Positions 34,890-47,010 of a stretch of 64,000 nt of DNA are shown here, one piece after another (position 1 is the stretch's first letter; every line of letters begins with the position of its first letter). The position numbers and the translations under genes were made by a program. The notes under the pieces are model-generated. The model was not told the origin of the DNA. It saw nothing but the letters and a program-made list of their open reading frames with translations, and did not search any database. The DNA comes from Lumbricus rubellus (lineage: Eukaryota; Annelida; Clitellata; Crassiclitellata; Lumbricidae). The stretch is taken from the NCBI GenBank assembly GCA_945859605.1, contig OX243822.1, positions 2,339,997-2,403,996 on the forward strand, written 5' to 3'.

Positions 34890-35904
34890 CAGGGTGTCCA
34901 ATAAGTTCGTGAACGATTTTGCTAGCTTGTTACAAAAATATACACAACAAAAATCAACAATTATTGTACCATTTAATAGGCAATAGTGTTGTCTTTGCTG
35001 GCTATAACAGGCTAACAGCTTTCATTCGTCTGGGTAAAGATTCGATGAGGTTGTACAAAGTTTCAACCGATATCGAATTCCATGTTTTCGCAAACGACGT
35101 TTTGGCTGAGCAGAAGTATTTGGTTCAAGATCTTTGTAGACACTGCCTGAGAGTATACTCCAGAGATTTTCAATCGGTGAGAGATCATGAAAGTTTGGAG
35201 ACCAGTTTTCAACGCAGTTAGGAATATTTTCGTTCGGCCATGCGCGCGAAACAGCAGATGTATGTGCTCGCGAACAACAACCGATTTTCCCTCTGAGCGT
35301 CTGTTAGCAATGGCGCCTTTCTGCGTTTCCAACTTCTCCACTTTAACTCCCCTTTCATGTAATTTCTGATTGTTTCTTTGTTGGCCTTAAGTCCACCTGT
35401 TTTGAGAGATGTTTCTATCTGTCTCAATCCAGGTCCTCGTCTGTATTTCGCCTTTTTGATTATTTTAATAGCAGCCTGTGTCAAAATCTTTGGTCGACCG
35501 CATCGTGCATGATCGCCTAACTCACCTTTCTTGCTTTTTTCAACCCATTTTGTTACCCAGCCTTTCGATCATCCTAATTTATCGCCTATAACGGAATATG
35601 AATAGCCTATCCTTCTTCATCAAGAATATCAGCTTTCGAGCCTAACTGAACGTCTGCTATGTTCCCCATTTTCCCCAAGTTTGTTTACGAAAAACGATCG
35701 TGGACTGCATAAAATTCGCTAAAAATAACCCTCCGCATACATTGATGACGTCATTTCCTCGTTGCAAAAACTAACACTTTTTACACTTTTTGGTTTCGGG
35801 ACATATTAAAGCTCTTTCAAATGACATAAGCATTATTAATGTTTGTTGCAAAAAATTTCTGCTATCTGCAAGCAAAATCGTTCACGAACTTATTGGACAC
35901 CCTA
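34890..35904 (-). mobile_element. Tc1/mariner-type element, internally deleted
   Basis: Long inverted ends start cagggtgtccaataagttcg and close with the complement ending ggacaccct, flanked by TA on both sides (34888-34889 and 35905-35906). The minus strand holds a broken transposase. At about 1.0 kb it is shorter than full-length Tc1/mariner elements, consistent with loss of the catalytic centre. Confidence 0.85.
34950..35690 (-). pseudogene. Tc1/mariner transposase remnant
   Basis: N-terminal helix-turn-helix sequence with KAPLLTDAQRENRLLFA is followed, after a deletion of the first catalytic Asp region, by the C-terminal block with NWSPNFHDLSPIENLWSILS, which contains the last catalytic region. 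Frameshifts and the deletion make it inactive. Confidence 0.75.
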
Positions 35905-36253
35905 TATTTGAATCGTTTTGATAAGAAATGCCAGTCTTGACGTAGAATAGCCTATGTTATATAGAGTTATATAATAGACGACGACCGAAGTTATTGATAA
36001 GTTCAGGAAATGGTCCTCTGCTGTGGATGCAGGGTCGAATTAAAAAATGCGGGGGTCCTGTTCAGGAAAACTTTGGGGCCCCCAGCCTTACAGAAGGACG
36101 ACAAAATGACACAAAACGTGTTGTAGACCTATTCAACGAATCAACATTCGTCTATCATTAATTCATTATTTCTAGTTTGACAATATCAGCACGTCTTTTA
36201 GTATTCCAGTCTAGTGTTGAAGTATACATCTTTTACAGCTTCAGAAGAATTAA

Positions 36254-37969
36254 CCCAGATGTTCCCACGGTATATTTTTTCATAGTTTTAGGCATTACTG
36301 TGAATAATCTGATAGAAATAAATACAAAATAGAGGGAAAAAATGTATTTTCATGTTTGCTGTACATGGTTACTTGGAAATCTACCGTCCTACATGTAGGA
36401 CGCTGGGAACATACAACACATGAAGTTTCCAAATATGAATATTATCATAGATTTTTGTTTACAGCAATAATGTACATCTATTTTCCTCACAAATGATAAA
36501 ATGACATTATTATGACTATTTTGACTTCTGCCTAGAGTTAATCTAGACTTGGTTCATTTCTTGTGATGGTCAATGAAACACTTCACGTGCAATCCAATGT
36601 TGCACTTGCTGTGGTGCACTTTTGATGACAGTGTCGACATCTTGTTTGTTTCTCCTGCGGCTCCACGAGATGGTCTAATCGATCATATCTGGAGTCGACA
36701 TGTTCAGTCTGCACCCTTTGATGAGCTGGGATTGGTCTCCAGTAGAGCGGTTACTACGCGACGGCGCAACTGGAGATGATCCAGTGATCCTTTGCGAGCT
36801 TTGTGGAGTTACCAGGCATTTTGCTCAGCCAAATCGATATAGTGACATATCAGAGGGAAGTACCACTTCCTTCCTCTTACTGAAATACGGTACAGGCTTT
36901 GAGTCACGATCATGCCGAAGACCTCAGCATCAAAGAAGGTGAGAAAGAGGTCAACTGGTGATTCCCTAAGTTCAATGACATCTTTAGGGTTCCAAGTCCT
37001 TGATGTAATCGGAGAAAGCGCTAAATCACCTTTTCTCCATGTATAAACCATTGGACCTTCATCGTCTTTTTTGCTGGAGGAAGACTGGATGCAGCTAGGT
37101 GACGCGCATCATTATCGCTGTCAGTACTGCTGTCGTCATCTGGTGGACGTTGCGTCTCAGCAACGGCACGCAACTGACTTGGAGGCAGGTTGTTTATGGT
37201 TATCGTCTCCTCATCTCCCGAATCCTCATCAGTTACTTCTGCACACGCGTTATCGGGTGGCTAGTCCAGCAGCTGGCATAGAATCTGGATCATCCTCCAG
37301 CATGGCCATCACTTCATGAAGTTTGTCGTTCTGTAAAATATACAAGAAACAATGTCTAATACACTGTGTTTGTAAGCCAATACTATATAGGCTACCAGAA
37401 ATATAACAACAGTAAGAACACAAAAATTTATATTTTGGCATATTAGGCAGACCCACCTGTTCAAAATGACCATTATGACCCTAATACCAACCACTAATAC
37501 CAACTCATGGAACTAGCCCTGACCCTAAAACAATTGGATGAAGTGACAAACAATTTCCAAATAATATGTTGTACATAGTCCCAGTGTCCTACATGTAGGA
37601 CGGTGTACTAACGATCCATGCCAAAGACTGGTAATATTGACTAACAAAGGACTAATAATTTTCATGCATACCTTCATATCTGTAGGTAATTTAGAAATAG
37701 TTATAATCTTTTTAGTTTTCACATGTAATAGTGTACACCCACCTCTTTCTAGGCATATCGACGATTTCTCAGATTCCGATTTTCTTCGAATTGAAATTTT
37801 ATTTCTCTGATATGACAACGCAAGCAAAGTCAACAACAAACATTACAACGTACAGGAAATACATCTTCCTTGTAAAAAAGAGTATAATATAACACAGAGA
37901 TGTTATTATATATTATTGCATAGACAAAAAACTAACTGTCCTACATGTAGGACGTGGGGATTATCTGGG
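36254..37969 (-). mobile_element. piggyBac element, internally deleted (1716 bp)
   Basis: Ends cccagatgttcccac and gtggggattatctggg are each bounded by TTAA (36250-36253 and 37970-37973). The 16-bp perfect palindrome GTCCTACATGTAGGAC occurs at 36386-36401, 37586-37601 and 37938-37953. The minus strand has piggyBac transposase pieces. Confidence 0.9.
36560..37300 (-). pseudogene. piggyBac-derived transposase, catalytic core deleted
   Basis: The minus strand shows an acidic N-terminus (PPDDDSSTDSDNDARHLAAS), then the family's N-terminal domain (SPVDLFLTFFDAEVFGMIVT). A block near the C-terminus (HYIDLAEQNAW) follows with almost no spacing, and finally a Cys/His-rich end (HHSKCNIGLHVKCFIDHH). 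The several hundred residues with the catalytic Asp triad are missing. Frameshifts are present. Confidence 0.75.
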
Positions 37970-38059
37970 TTAATTGTTAAAGTGATTTATGGTCAGACAT
38001 TTTTTCTAACCTGGACATAACCAGTGCATTAGTACAAGCAAATAGTGGGGAAGCGATTT

Positions 38060-38560
38060 TAATGCCCGAAATAATTTTTTTGCGGAGTAGAGATAATTTC
38101 TGGCAATCTTGCGGCAGGACAACGACCATTGGAGGGCAATGGGTTTTTTTTTACCAAAGCTTATGCCCAGGTGTAGTCCCGCCACTTATTACAAACTATC
38201 ATATATTTCTATATTTCCTCGTTTTAGAAAGTGGTAGACCCCGGCTCAAGCTCCATCCTACCAATGTCAGCTCTTCACCCCGGCTACTGTCTCTCTGCAT
38301 ATGCCGCTTTTCACGTCGCTCAGCTAACCGTGGAGACTTCCTTGCCACATTTTCGCGTACTGTCACCATGCAGCAAAGAGCATTCTTGGTAGTGGGTCCA
38401 ATTATCTGGAATAGCCTCCCTGTGGTCTCTCTACCCCATGGCTCTACAGGCTCTTTCTTTCGCCTTCTTAAGGCTTTTGTCACAAGGCTGGCCTGGGTTG
38501 GGAGCGCCTCTGAATAGGTTTAATGGGCGATATATAAATTAATGTGATTTATTGTTTGAA
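38060..38560 (+). mobile_element. L2/CR1-like LINE 3' end
   Basis: It encodes a QQRAFLVVGPIIWNSLPVVS block then SFFRLLKAFVTRL, and ends gggagcgcctctgaatagg and gcgatatataaatt, the tail shared with other LINEs here. Confidence 0.7.
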
Positions 38561-39140
38561 TTAATAAAAACAGAACCTCAGTCCAGCGTACACCGTAATT
38601 ATAATGTCGCCATTTCATAATGCGTTGCATGCACTTAATTCGGATCTCATGAGGTAAGCTTATTACGTGTTTAAATAAGCAATAAACCTATAGCTCTTAC
38701 TGGTGGGTCAGCATTTCTGACTGATTTCGAGATCAATCTGCCTGCTAATGGAAACTTCAATAAGGGCCCCCAGTCCCCCCACACATGTGCAAAAGTTGTA
38801 TGGTCTATGTTAAAATAAGTAGTTTCCGAATAATTTTGCTTTTTGTTCACAGATTTAAACTCATTTTTGCAATTAAAATATTATTAACAATATCGAAAAA
38901 TATTCCTGTTTTATTTGTGGGGCCCCTAAAGTTTGAGACCTCTGTTCGACCGAACATGTTGAACAATGAACATGCCTTAATCCGGCCCTGTGTAAATGTC
39001 TGGCCCTCGATGAAACTTGCTTAATAAGTTTGTTTTGCATTAATGACGGCGTATCTGTTTGTAGGTAGACTTTAGTCCTTTTTTGTTCACTAAAGAACAT
39101 CAACAGGTGTCGGTTGGTGCCCTAAGCATCAAAATACACG

Positions 39141-42080
39141 ATGATAACAAAATTAAAGTATTTTAAGGCGTTACTCGGTGTAGCGATGCTGACATTATTC
39201 GTATTGATGAACTTCAAACTGAAGTTTGGACTGAATCGCAAAACGCATGATCCTAATCAACAGCAAGGCCTGACAGTAAAGACGCTCGACCATGTCGGCT
39301 CTCCTATTGATTGTGACCGGCTGTTTCGGGGTGATCCAGTTGAGCAACTCAAAGCCGAACGCTACCAGGAGTATCATTCGAAGCAGCCAATTTCGAACGG
39401 ACAGTACACGATAATGACCAGAGACTGCAACAAGTTCATTACTCATATGGGTTACATCACAGCGCCTGCTAGCGACGAGGAAAGAGAATTTTCTTTTGCG
39501 TTCAGCATACTCATCTTCAAGGACCTCGAACAATTCGAGAGACTTCTGAGGGCCATCTATCGTTCGCATAACTTCTACTGTGTTCATGTTGATAAGAAAT
39601 GCGAGACATCTTTTCACGAAGCCGTCGATGCAATCGCCGGATGCTTCGAAAACGTTTTCGTTTTGCGCAACAACTTCAACGTGACTCGGGGCATGTTCCC
39701 GGGCCTAGAGGCAGAGATCGGATGCATGAAGGCACTGCTGAAGTACAAGAAGTGGAAATACTATATAAATCTGACTGGAATGGAATTTCCGCTAAAGACG
39801 AATTGGGAGTTGGTTCAAATTCTTAAGGCCCTCAACGGATCGAGCATCGTTGGCGGATCAACCAAGAACAATTTTCCGCATCGTCGAGCCGGGAGACCGC
39901 CACCCCCGCTGGGTATAATCCCCTCTAAGGGTCCGGTGCAAATCACGGTGAGACGAGAATTCCTGGAATTCGTCGTCAACGATGTCCGTGCCCACATAAT
40001 TTTGAACTGGACAAAGCTGCTAGACGTTCCGGATGAAACATTCTTTACGACTCTCCACCACAATCCGAAGCTTGGGATTCCAGGATCCTACCTCTGGGTA
40101 CCAGGGACGAATAATTATTGGAGACAGTATCCGTTTCTAAATCGCTATTTGGTCAGTCACGTCGGGGAACTTCCTTATTTTTTTGACTTGATTCAGTTCC
40201 TTAGATGCTTTGATTTCTATAGCATCGCCTTAATTCTAGACAAGAAGAAAATCTTTGTTCATCTTTCTCTGGTCATGTAATTAACAGAAGAATTACGGCG
40301 GCACATCTATTGCGACCATCCACAATTTCTAATTGACCCAAATCGACACCCGCCTTATCTATCTACCATATCTTTGATGTGTCAGCAGCCTTTGACATGG
40401 CCGATCACGAAATTCTGCTCCAGCGCCTTGAGTACTTCTATGATATTAAAGTTATCCCTCTCCTATGGCTTCAATCTTACTTGTCTGGTCGCACCAAGCT
40501 GGTTTTAACTGGTAATTCTAGATCTAAACTGGGTGCCGGTATTTTTTAGGAGTTCCACAGGGATCAGACCTTGGACTCCTACTTTAAATTTTATCAACGG
40601 GTGATGTTACTTCTCTGAGTTCTCTCTTTCCACGTCACTCTGCTACTGGTGATCTCTTTGCTGATGATGTTCATACCTATGTTCATGGTTCTCCGTCTAC
40701 TCAACTCATATTAGTTCGCCGTATTGAGGCACTTTCCCATGATTTGAAGACATTGCGGATGTCTTCAAATCGGCCTGCACTTAATTCTAACAAATCTAAA
40801 CTCATCTGGCTTGACACTCCACAGCACATTAAAAAATCGACTTTTTGTTTCTACTTGAGACCTTTCCTCAATTTAAATTTTTAACTTCTGTTCGTGCCCT
40901 ATAGAGGTGTCACTTTTGACTGCTCACTGACATCCTCAACACATGTAACCAACCTTACACGCTCCTCTTACTTTCACCTCCGTTGTCTCAAGGCTATTCG
41001 CAGGTCTGTCTCCCTTTCAACCATGACTTCCAATAGTCCATACATTTGTCTGTTCCAGAATTGATTACTGTAATTCCATTCTTATTGGTCTTCCAATGGT
41101 TCGTCTATCTCCCATTCGATCTGTTCTTAATGCTGCTGCTCGATTGATTGCTCATCTTCCTAAGAAGCCTACTCTCATATATCATCTTTTATGATTAACC
41201 AACTACACTGGCTTCCTCTCTCTGACCGCATACAATATAGAGTCAGTTTCTCTGGTACTCAAATGCAAATTGGGTCTTGCACCGAAATATCTCATTCGTT
41301 CTCCTTTTTCTTCACCTTCTCATCGACCTCTCCTTTCTCTGGACAGAGCTGACTTGTTTGTCCCACGAACTACAGCCACTATTGCTGAAACTCAATCCTT
41401 TGCCATCATTGGACCCTTCTTGTGGAATTCTTTTCTCTCCACTCTGCGTCGGACTCTACTTTCAGGATCACTATCTGCATCTCTATATCTATTCTTAAGA
41501 CCTATTTTTTCTAAAGGGTTATCGCACTAGGAGCGCTACTGAATGGCCTGGGATGTAAGTGGTTCTAAGAAATTACTAATTGCATTACATTACATTACAT
41601 TATCTATCCATCATAGCCAAGTAAATCTATGTTATTGTATCCACAACATAATCACATTGTCGCCATTACGCAGCTTTTTCGGTCGATGACTGTTGACATA
41701 ATAATTATTATTATATTTCATTTTTGATGTCTTCTTAAATAATGTCTTAGCGCTCGTTTTGCCATCCTTTTTCTATATGAAGAAACGGTCGCTGATTTTC
41801 TGCAGCTGTTTTAAATACATTTCAGTTATGGACTACGAGCCTTGGGAAGTGTCATGGGAAGTTTTATCACTATGTCTGCATCTTTGGAATCGGTGATTTA
41901 CCTACATTGGCCGAAAGTAGACATCTATTCGCCAACAAATTCCATCTCTACTACCAGCCTCTTGCTCTCGACTGCATGGAAGAACTCATCCGCAACCGGA
42001 GTCTTAGACAGATCCACGGACTACGTGAATTCAACACGTCCTACTACAGCGCTTTAGAAATGGCCAGAAATCACCTGTAA
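39141..42080 (+). CDS. Core-2-like beta-1,6-N-acetylglucosaminyltransferase (GT14); exons 39141-40151 and 41826-42080
   Basis: Predicted Golgi type II enzyme that adds beta-1,6-GlcNAc branches to O-glycans (family knowledge of GCNT proteins). Exon 1 starts at ATG 39141. Residues 9-24 form the membrane anchor. The catalytic region carries FAFSILIFKDLEQFERLLRA, NFYCVHVDKK, KYYINLTGMEFPLKTN and VPDETFFTTL. Exon 1 ends in phase 0 at 40151 before gtcagt. Exon 2 starts at 41826 after a pyrimidine-rich acceptor (acatttcag) and supplies the missing C-terminus: LGKCHGKFYHYVCIFGIGDL, then HLFANKF, to TAA at 42080. Total 421 codons, close to the usual ~430, with the family's conserved Cys residues. The uninterrupted frame past 40151 (to 40280) is intron read-through. 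The donor gtcagt is not optimal, so the exact junction needs a transcript. Confidence 0.88.
40330..41600 (+). mobile_element. CR1-like LINE in the GT14 intron
   Basis: Broken frames encode reverse transcriptase motif A (FDVSAAFDMADHEILLQRLE), then CSRIDYCNSILIGLP, and a C-terminus SFAIIGPFLWNSFLSTLR. It ends ggagcgctactgaatgg followed by an ATTACATTACATT tail. Many stops and frameshifts make it dead. It is in the same orientation as the host gene. Confidence 0.85.
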
Positions 42081-43201
42081 TGGAACGTTTTGACATTCGT
42101 TCTAGAGTTAACGGGACATTGATGAGAAAGCTACTAATCTGGTCCAACACGTCAACTTTCCCAACCACTGTCACAACCACACTTTTGACCTCATCATCAC
42201 ATCATTTCTCTCAAGGCTATCGCCAAACATCTCTTACTCTTTTGATACACCTTCTGGCCATTACCACATTTTCACACAACTAAACATATTATACTGCCTA
42301 CCCCACGTCCTTAACCCGTCTCTCATTCTTTCCGCCGCATCAACTCCATATACATCGAAGCCTTCATGCACAATTTTGCCTCTTCAGAAAAAATCCTCTA
42401 TCCTCTCTCGATGACCTTCTGGCCTCCTACAATTCCACTCTTTCCATGCTCCTTGACAAACACGCTCCTACAATTATCAAATCTGGTTCTCACTCTAACA
42501 ACCCTTGGTATAACTCCTATCTCCAGGCCTTCAAATCTTTCCGTCGACGCCTTGAGCGTACCTACAAACAAACCCATGACCCTCAACGCCTCTCTGCTCT
42601 AAAGGCTGCCACAAGCAAGACTTAGTATCATCACCTTCTGTCTATGGCCAAGAAAAGGTTTTACTCCTCATTAGTTCACTCCCGATCCTGTAATCCTCGT
42701 CTTCTCTGGAAAACTGTAAACCAACTCCTACATCGGAACTCCTCTAACCCACTCCCTAACTCGCTACCGTCCTCCTGAATAGCTGACTCATTCTGTTCGT
42801 TTTTTCCAGGCAAAGTAACTACTCTCTGCAATCACTCCTTTCAAAATCTACCATCGACTCACCTGCAGATACACCTACCTCCACTCACGACCTTCCATCT
42901 TCCCAACCTCAATCATCACTATCTGCCTTTAACCCAACATTAGAGTCTGAAGTGTCTAATTTATTACAATCTCTCCCAAATGAACAGTGCAAACTTGACC
43001 CTATACGTACCTCCCTACTGAAAGAGTGCGCACCTATCATTGTGCCCATCATCACAAAATTAATCAACCTCTCCTTATCTACTGTCGACTTTCTCCTCCT
43101 CTTCACACATTCTTTGGGGACTCCACTTCTAAAAAACCATCACTTGATAAGGAAATCCTTTCAAATTACAGACCTGTTTCTAACCTGTCATTCATCTCTA
43201 A

Positions 43202-43371
43202 GAAGCAGATTTAGACAGCGGAAGACCTGGATAGATAACATCAAAGAAGACCTGAAAGAGAGGGGCACCAGCTTAGCCGAGATCGGAGAAACAATCAAAA
43301 GCAGAGAAGTTTGGAGAAATTTCATGAAGGCCTCATCGTCATATCGATGACGGAGGAGAAGACAGAAGAAG
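43202..43371 (+). mobile_element. 170-bp 5'-truncated LINE insertion
   Basis: A fragment encoding a different LINE's C-terminus (RQRKTWIDNIKEDLKERGTS) is flanked by a 12-bp duplication, attcatctctaa (43190-43201) and attcatctccaa (43372-43383). The host reverse transcriptase frame continues across the site if the insert is ignored. The duplication and truncation are typical of target-primed reverse transcription. Confidence 0.85.
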
Positions 43372-44751
43372 ATTCATCTCCAAACTAACAGAGCGTGTTG
43401 TACTCTCTCGGATCAATGACTACTTGACATCAAATTCACTCCTTAACCCAAACCAGTCCGGTTTTACCGAGAAGCCCTCAACCGAAACACTTCTCTCTAC
43501 AATAAACGTCTCTGCCATCTCTCTTCAACAAGTCTCCTGCCTTTGCCTCCTTGATATTTCTGCTGTTTTTGACACCATTGACCACAACATGCTACTCCAA
43601 AGACTGTCTTCATGGTTTGGCTTTACCGACACTGCTTTCCTCTGGATTCAGTCCTATCTTTCTTAACATTATTTCTCAGTCAAAACACCTGAAATGTCAT
43701 CTAAATCATGCCCTCTCACCTGTGGTGTTCCGCCAGTTTCTGTCCTCGGGCCCCTCTTGTTCATACTCTACACCACTCCACTCAGTTCACTCATAAATTA
43801 TGCATCCACAGTTGACCATCATCTATATGCTGACGACACCCAATTATTCATCTCTTTCTCTCCAAGTAGCTTCTCTGATTTCATAAATAATCTTCTCTGT
43901 GTATAGTCACCCAAATTAACTCTTCGATGACCTCAAATCTCCTCTGTCTGAACCCCTCCAAGACTGAATTTATACTAATAGGACTCAGAGAATAATTCAA
44001 GAAAATTCCAGATCCCTCTATTTCCTTCAACACTGACTCTTCTTCCAACCACACTTCCATTGCAAATTCTCAGGACTGTCCGAAACCTGGGTGTTATCTT
44101 TGACCAGCATCTTAGCTTCTCCGACCACATAACCCAACTTTCACGCACTTGTTTCATGCACATACGAGATCTCCGCAGAATCCGACCTTTGCTCGACTTT
44201 AAAACTACATCCACAATAGCCACATCTAATAGTTCACGCGAAGCTTGATCACTGCAACTCTCTCTCTCCCTACACATTGCTACAATCCAAATAACCGCCT
44301 CCAAGCTATCCAGAATGCCCTCGCCCGTGCAGTGACGAAACCCCTCAAACGTCACCACATCACTCCTGTCCTGAAATCACTTAACTGGCTCAAAATACGT
44401 GAACGCATCGAATACAAAGTCCTCTCACTCACTTACAATACACTCCGATCATCCCAGCCGTTTTACCTTCGTCAATTGTTCACCATACAGCCACTTCGTT
44501 CAACACGCTCCTCATCCTCCATTACACTGCTTCGCCCTCCCATCACTTCATCGCTGAAATTCGCAAACCGCTCCATAGCCATTGCCCTTCCACCTCTCTG
44601 GGACAAATTTCCGCCAGCACTTCGAGCTCACCAAAACTCCACCTCTCGCCAGGGGACCTACTACCCCCTCCCTGTAACCTGTAAGGTGGAAGCAACCCCC
44701 CTAACAAAAACGTTTTCCTATATTGCAAGCGCCGAAGGCACGAAGCCCATA

Positions 44752-45613
44752 GGGGCCGTCCATAAAGTACGTCACGCTATTTTTGACCATTTTTACCTTC
44801 TTCCCTCTGTCACAAACTGTCACAAATCTCGGACCCCCTTAAAGTACGCCACACTTTCGAAATTTGTTTTCAAAAATTAACACCGCAAGGCTATACATAA
44901 AACAAGACTTCGCAAAAGCATTACTAGCGCTCCTAGCGAGATGAATCGTGAACAACACATTCAGGGGATACGCATTTCATGCTATATTGACATAAAACTA
45001 ATTCAAATGTTTCTCAAAAGTTTTGAAAATTACATGTATTTTTACAGCTATTAAATTCTACTAAAAAATATATAAAAAATTAGAAATGAAATTGGAAAAA
45101 ATAAATGTGTGACGTTACATATGGCCGCTTACACATGGGAGGAGAACCACTGGAGCAAGTGACGGAATTCGAGTACTTGGGTTGACTGGTGACTGAAGAT
45201 GCCCAATGCACAAAAGACATAAAACGCAGAATTAGCCTGGCTTCAGCAATGTTTGGCAGACTCAGAAGGCTATGGAGATCAAAGAATATATCGACAAGAA
45301 CCAAAGTAAAGCTGTATGAATATCTGATCATACCAGTGCTGCTGTATGGCTCAGAATGTTGGTGCCTGAGAAAAGAAGATGTAAGAAGACTGCTGAAATT
45401 AAATGAAGGGCGTGGACTAACGAAGAGCAGTGGATAAGACCAGAGACAGAGCAACTTGGAGACGTCTTGTAAAGGCCTCATCGTCAGCATGCGCTTGACG
45501 GAGGAGAAATTGGAGAAATTGGACACATGGCCTGACCCCCTCCTCCTGTCACAAACTGTCACACTTTCTTACACCCCCCTCCCGGGATCGTGACGTACTT
45601 TATGGGCGGCCCC
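44752..45613. mobile_element. TIR element ggggccgtccataaagtacg with ATA duplication
   Basis: Inverted ends ggggccgtccataaagtacg and cgtactttatgggcggcccc are flanked by ata (44749-44751 and 45614-45616). The surrounding repeat has an uninterrupted relative at about 25640-25660 (inverted), showing the unoccupied site. The superfamily is uncertain; a 3-bp A/T-rich duplication suggests PIF/Harbinger-like but this is not proven. Confidence 0.75.
45130..45510 (+). mobile_element. LINE reverse-transcriptase C-terminal fragment
   Basis: The frame at 45189-45437 encodes CTKDIKRRISLASAMFGRL, then RTKVKLYEYLIIPVLLYGSE, matching the same region of the LINE at 51352-52131. It sits between the inverted ends of the 44752 element. 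Confidence 0.8.
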
Positions 45614-46199
45614 ATATCGACTAGGGGTCTGTGGGAGCGTCGTAAGGTCCCACAGCGGGGTCTGGGGCGAAGCCCCAGAAACCAACGTTAGCTGTTGGCA
45701 TTGACTAGAGCCCACGTTTTAGGCTCCTGTGTGCTGGCTGTTTATGAACGACAAAGTCATGAAAATTTAAAGAAAAGTCGCTTTGCAGAGTCGCAGACTA
45801 CCAGGATAACAAAGTCAAAGTTATATGTTAAAGAAACAGGACCTGGTTTAGTCTTTACCATAACCATAGAAGTTAAAAGTTTGGGCTCATAGCAAATTTG
45901 TAAGTAGGCCTGTAGGCCTACTGTCATATGGATATAGGAAGACCCTATAGGGGCGTGTTGTATTTGGGTGTTTTCGGCTCAACAGACCCAAAATATGTAA
46001 TTTCCTATTTTTTTAAACTAATTACATGAAGATCTAGCCTATACTTTGCGTTTTTTGCGACCACTGCCTAGTTTTTAGCCCCACAGCTGAGTAATGGGTT
46101 TGGAGGAGTGAATATGAGCCTATCCTCCCCATTATTAACATTTTTTTTATTTCCACGCTTCACTGTTAGCAGTTCAGACTGTCTTCTTTTTTTTCTTCG

Positions 46200-46640
46200 T
46201 TAGGTTAGCTGCCTCTCGGCAGGTCCAGATGCCCAAAGACGCCACTCTTCTCGATGTTGTGCTTTTTCTTTGAGTCTTCTATATCCATCCTTCATCATCC
46301 AGTCCAAGAACTTTTCCCTAGATCTTCCTCTTCCCCTCTTTCCCTCCACTTTGCCCTCCACTGTGTCTCTTTGCAAGGAGTTGCCTCTCAGTAGGCCTAC
46401 ATGTCCTATCCAGTTCTTCTGCCTTGTTCTAATTGTATTCATCAAGGATCTTTCCTCTTCAACCTTCTTCAGTACTTCTTCGTTTGATTTATGCTCTGTC
46501 CAGCTGACCATTTCCATCCTTCTCCATAATTATCCACATATCATTGACATTGTCTTGGGAAAAATAGAGAGGTGGTTTCCCGTTGCCTTCCTCTCGGTGT
46601 TTTTATTGAGACACCATCTCTAGCGTCGTGTCTTTCACTG
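46200..46640 (-). mobile_element. LINE C-terminal fragment, minus strand
   Basis: The minus-strand frame 46517-46200 encodes RQKNWIGHVGLLRGNSLQRD, then GKRGRGRSREKFLDWM, the C-terminal region of an endonuclease-reverse transcriptase LINE. Two residues, Gly-Leu, between GHV and LRG are produced by a TAGGCCTA octamer at 46392-46399. Confidence 0.75.
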
Positions 46641-46799
46641 TTAGTCCTTTTCTTCCTTATCCAGGGCTGTCATTTAGCGAAAATGCCCATCAATGATTAG
46701 AGGGGAGGATTTCCCTCTGGCAGACTGGCACAAGTTGGATCAGGCTACTTACTTCCCCCCTCCACGTGGCAGGCCCTGATGGGTGCGAATGTGGTGGAA

Positions 46800-47010
46800 G
46801 TCAAGGCTTTTTTAACATGCAGTTGTACAAAAAATGTGCAGTTCTAAATGAATTTGTGCAGTTGTAGAAGCACTTGTGTAGAGTTAAAGCTATCAAAAAA
46901 GGTAATTGTCTTCCGATTGGAAGTAATAATGTTATTTACCATGGAGGATGGAGAAGGAAAGTAGTTGTGCAGTTCTAAAAATTCATTTAAAACAGCCATG
47001 ATGGAAGTGC
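46800..47010. repeat. Dispersed repeat, also at 9180-9410
   Basis: Diverged copy of the 9180-9410 sequence (gtgcagttctaaatg, ccgattggaagtaat, accatggagga). Confidence 0.6.

Larger units (their letters stand above)
36030..38990. mobile_element. hAT-like element (2961 bp) hosting a piggyBac element
   Basis: It opens cagggtcgaatta and closes taatccggccctg, the terminus of the 2196-2490 MITE. The 8-bp flanks tgtggatg (36022-36029) and tgtaaatg (38991-38998) agree at six positions. No hAT transposase is recognised. The interior carries the TTAA element (36254-37969) and a LINE end. Its right edge is 150 bp upstream of the GT14 start codon. Confidence 0.7.

Noticed and set aside
39141..40280. GT14 gene truncated by a LINE
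   Set aside because: The missing C-terminal exon is intact at 41826-42080; the LINE lies in the intron.
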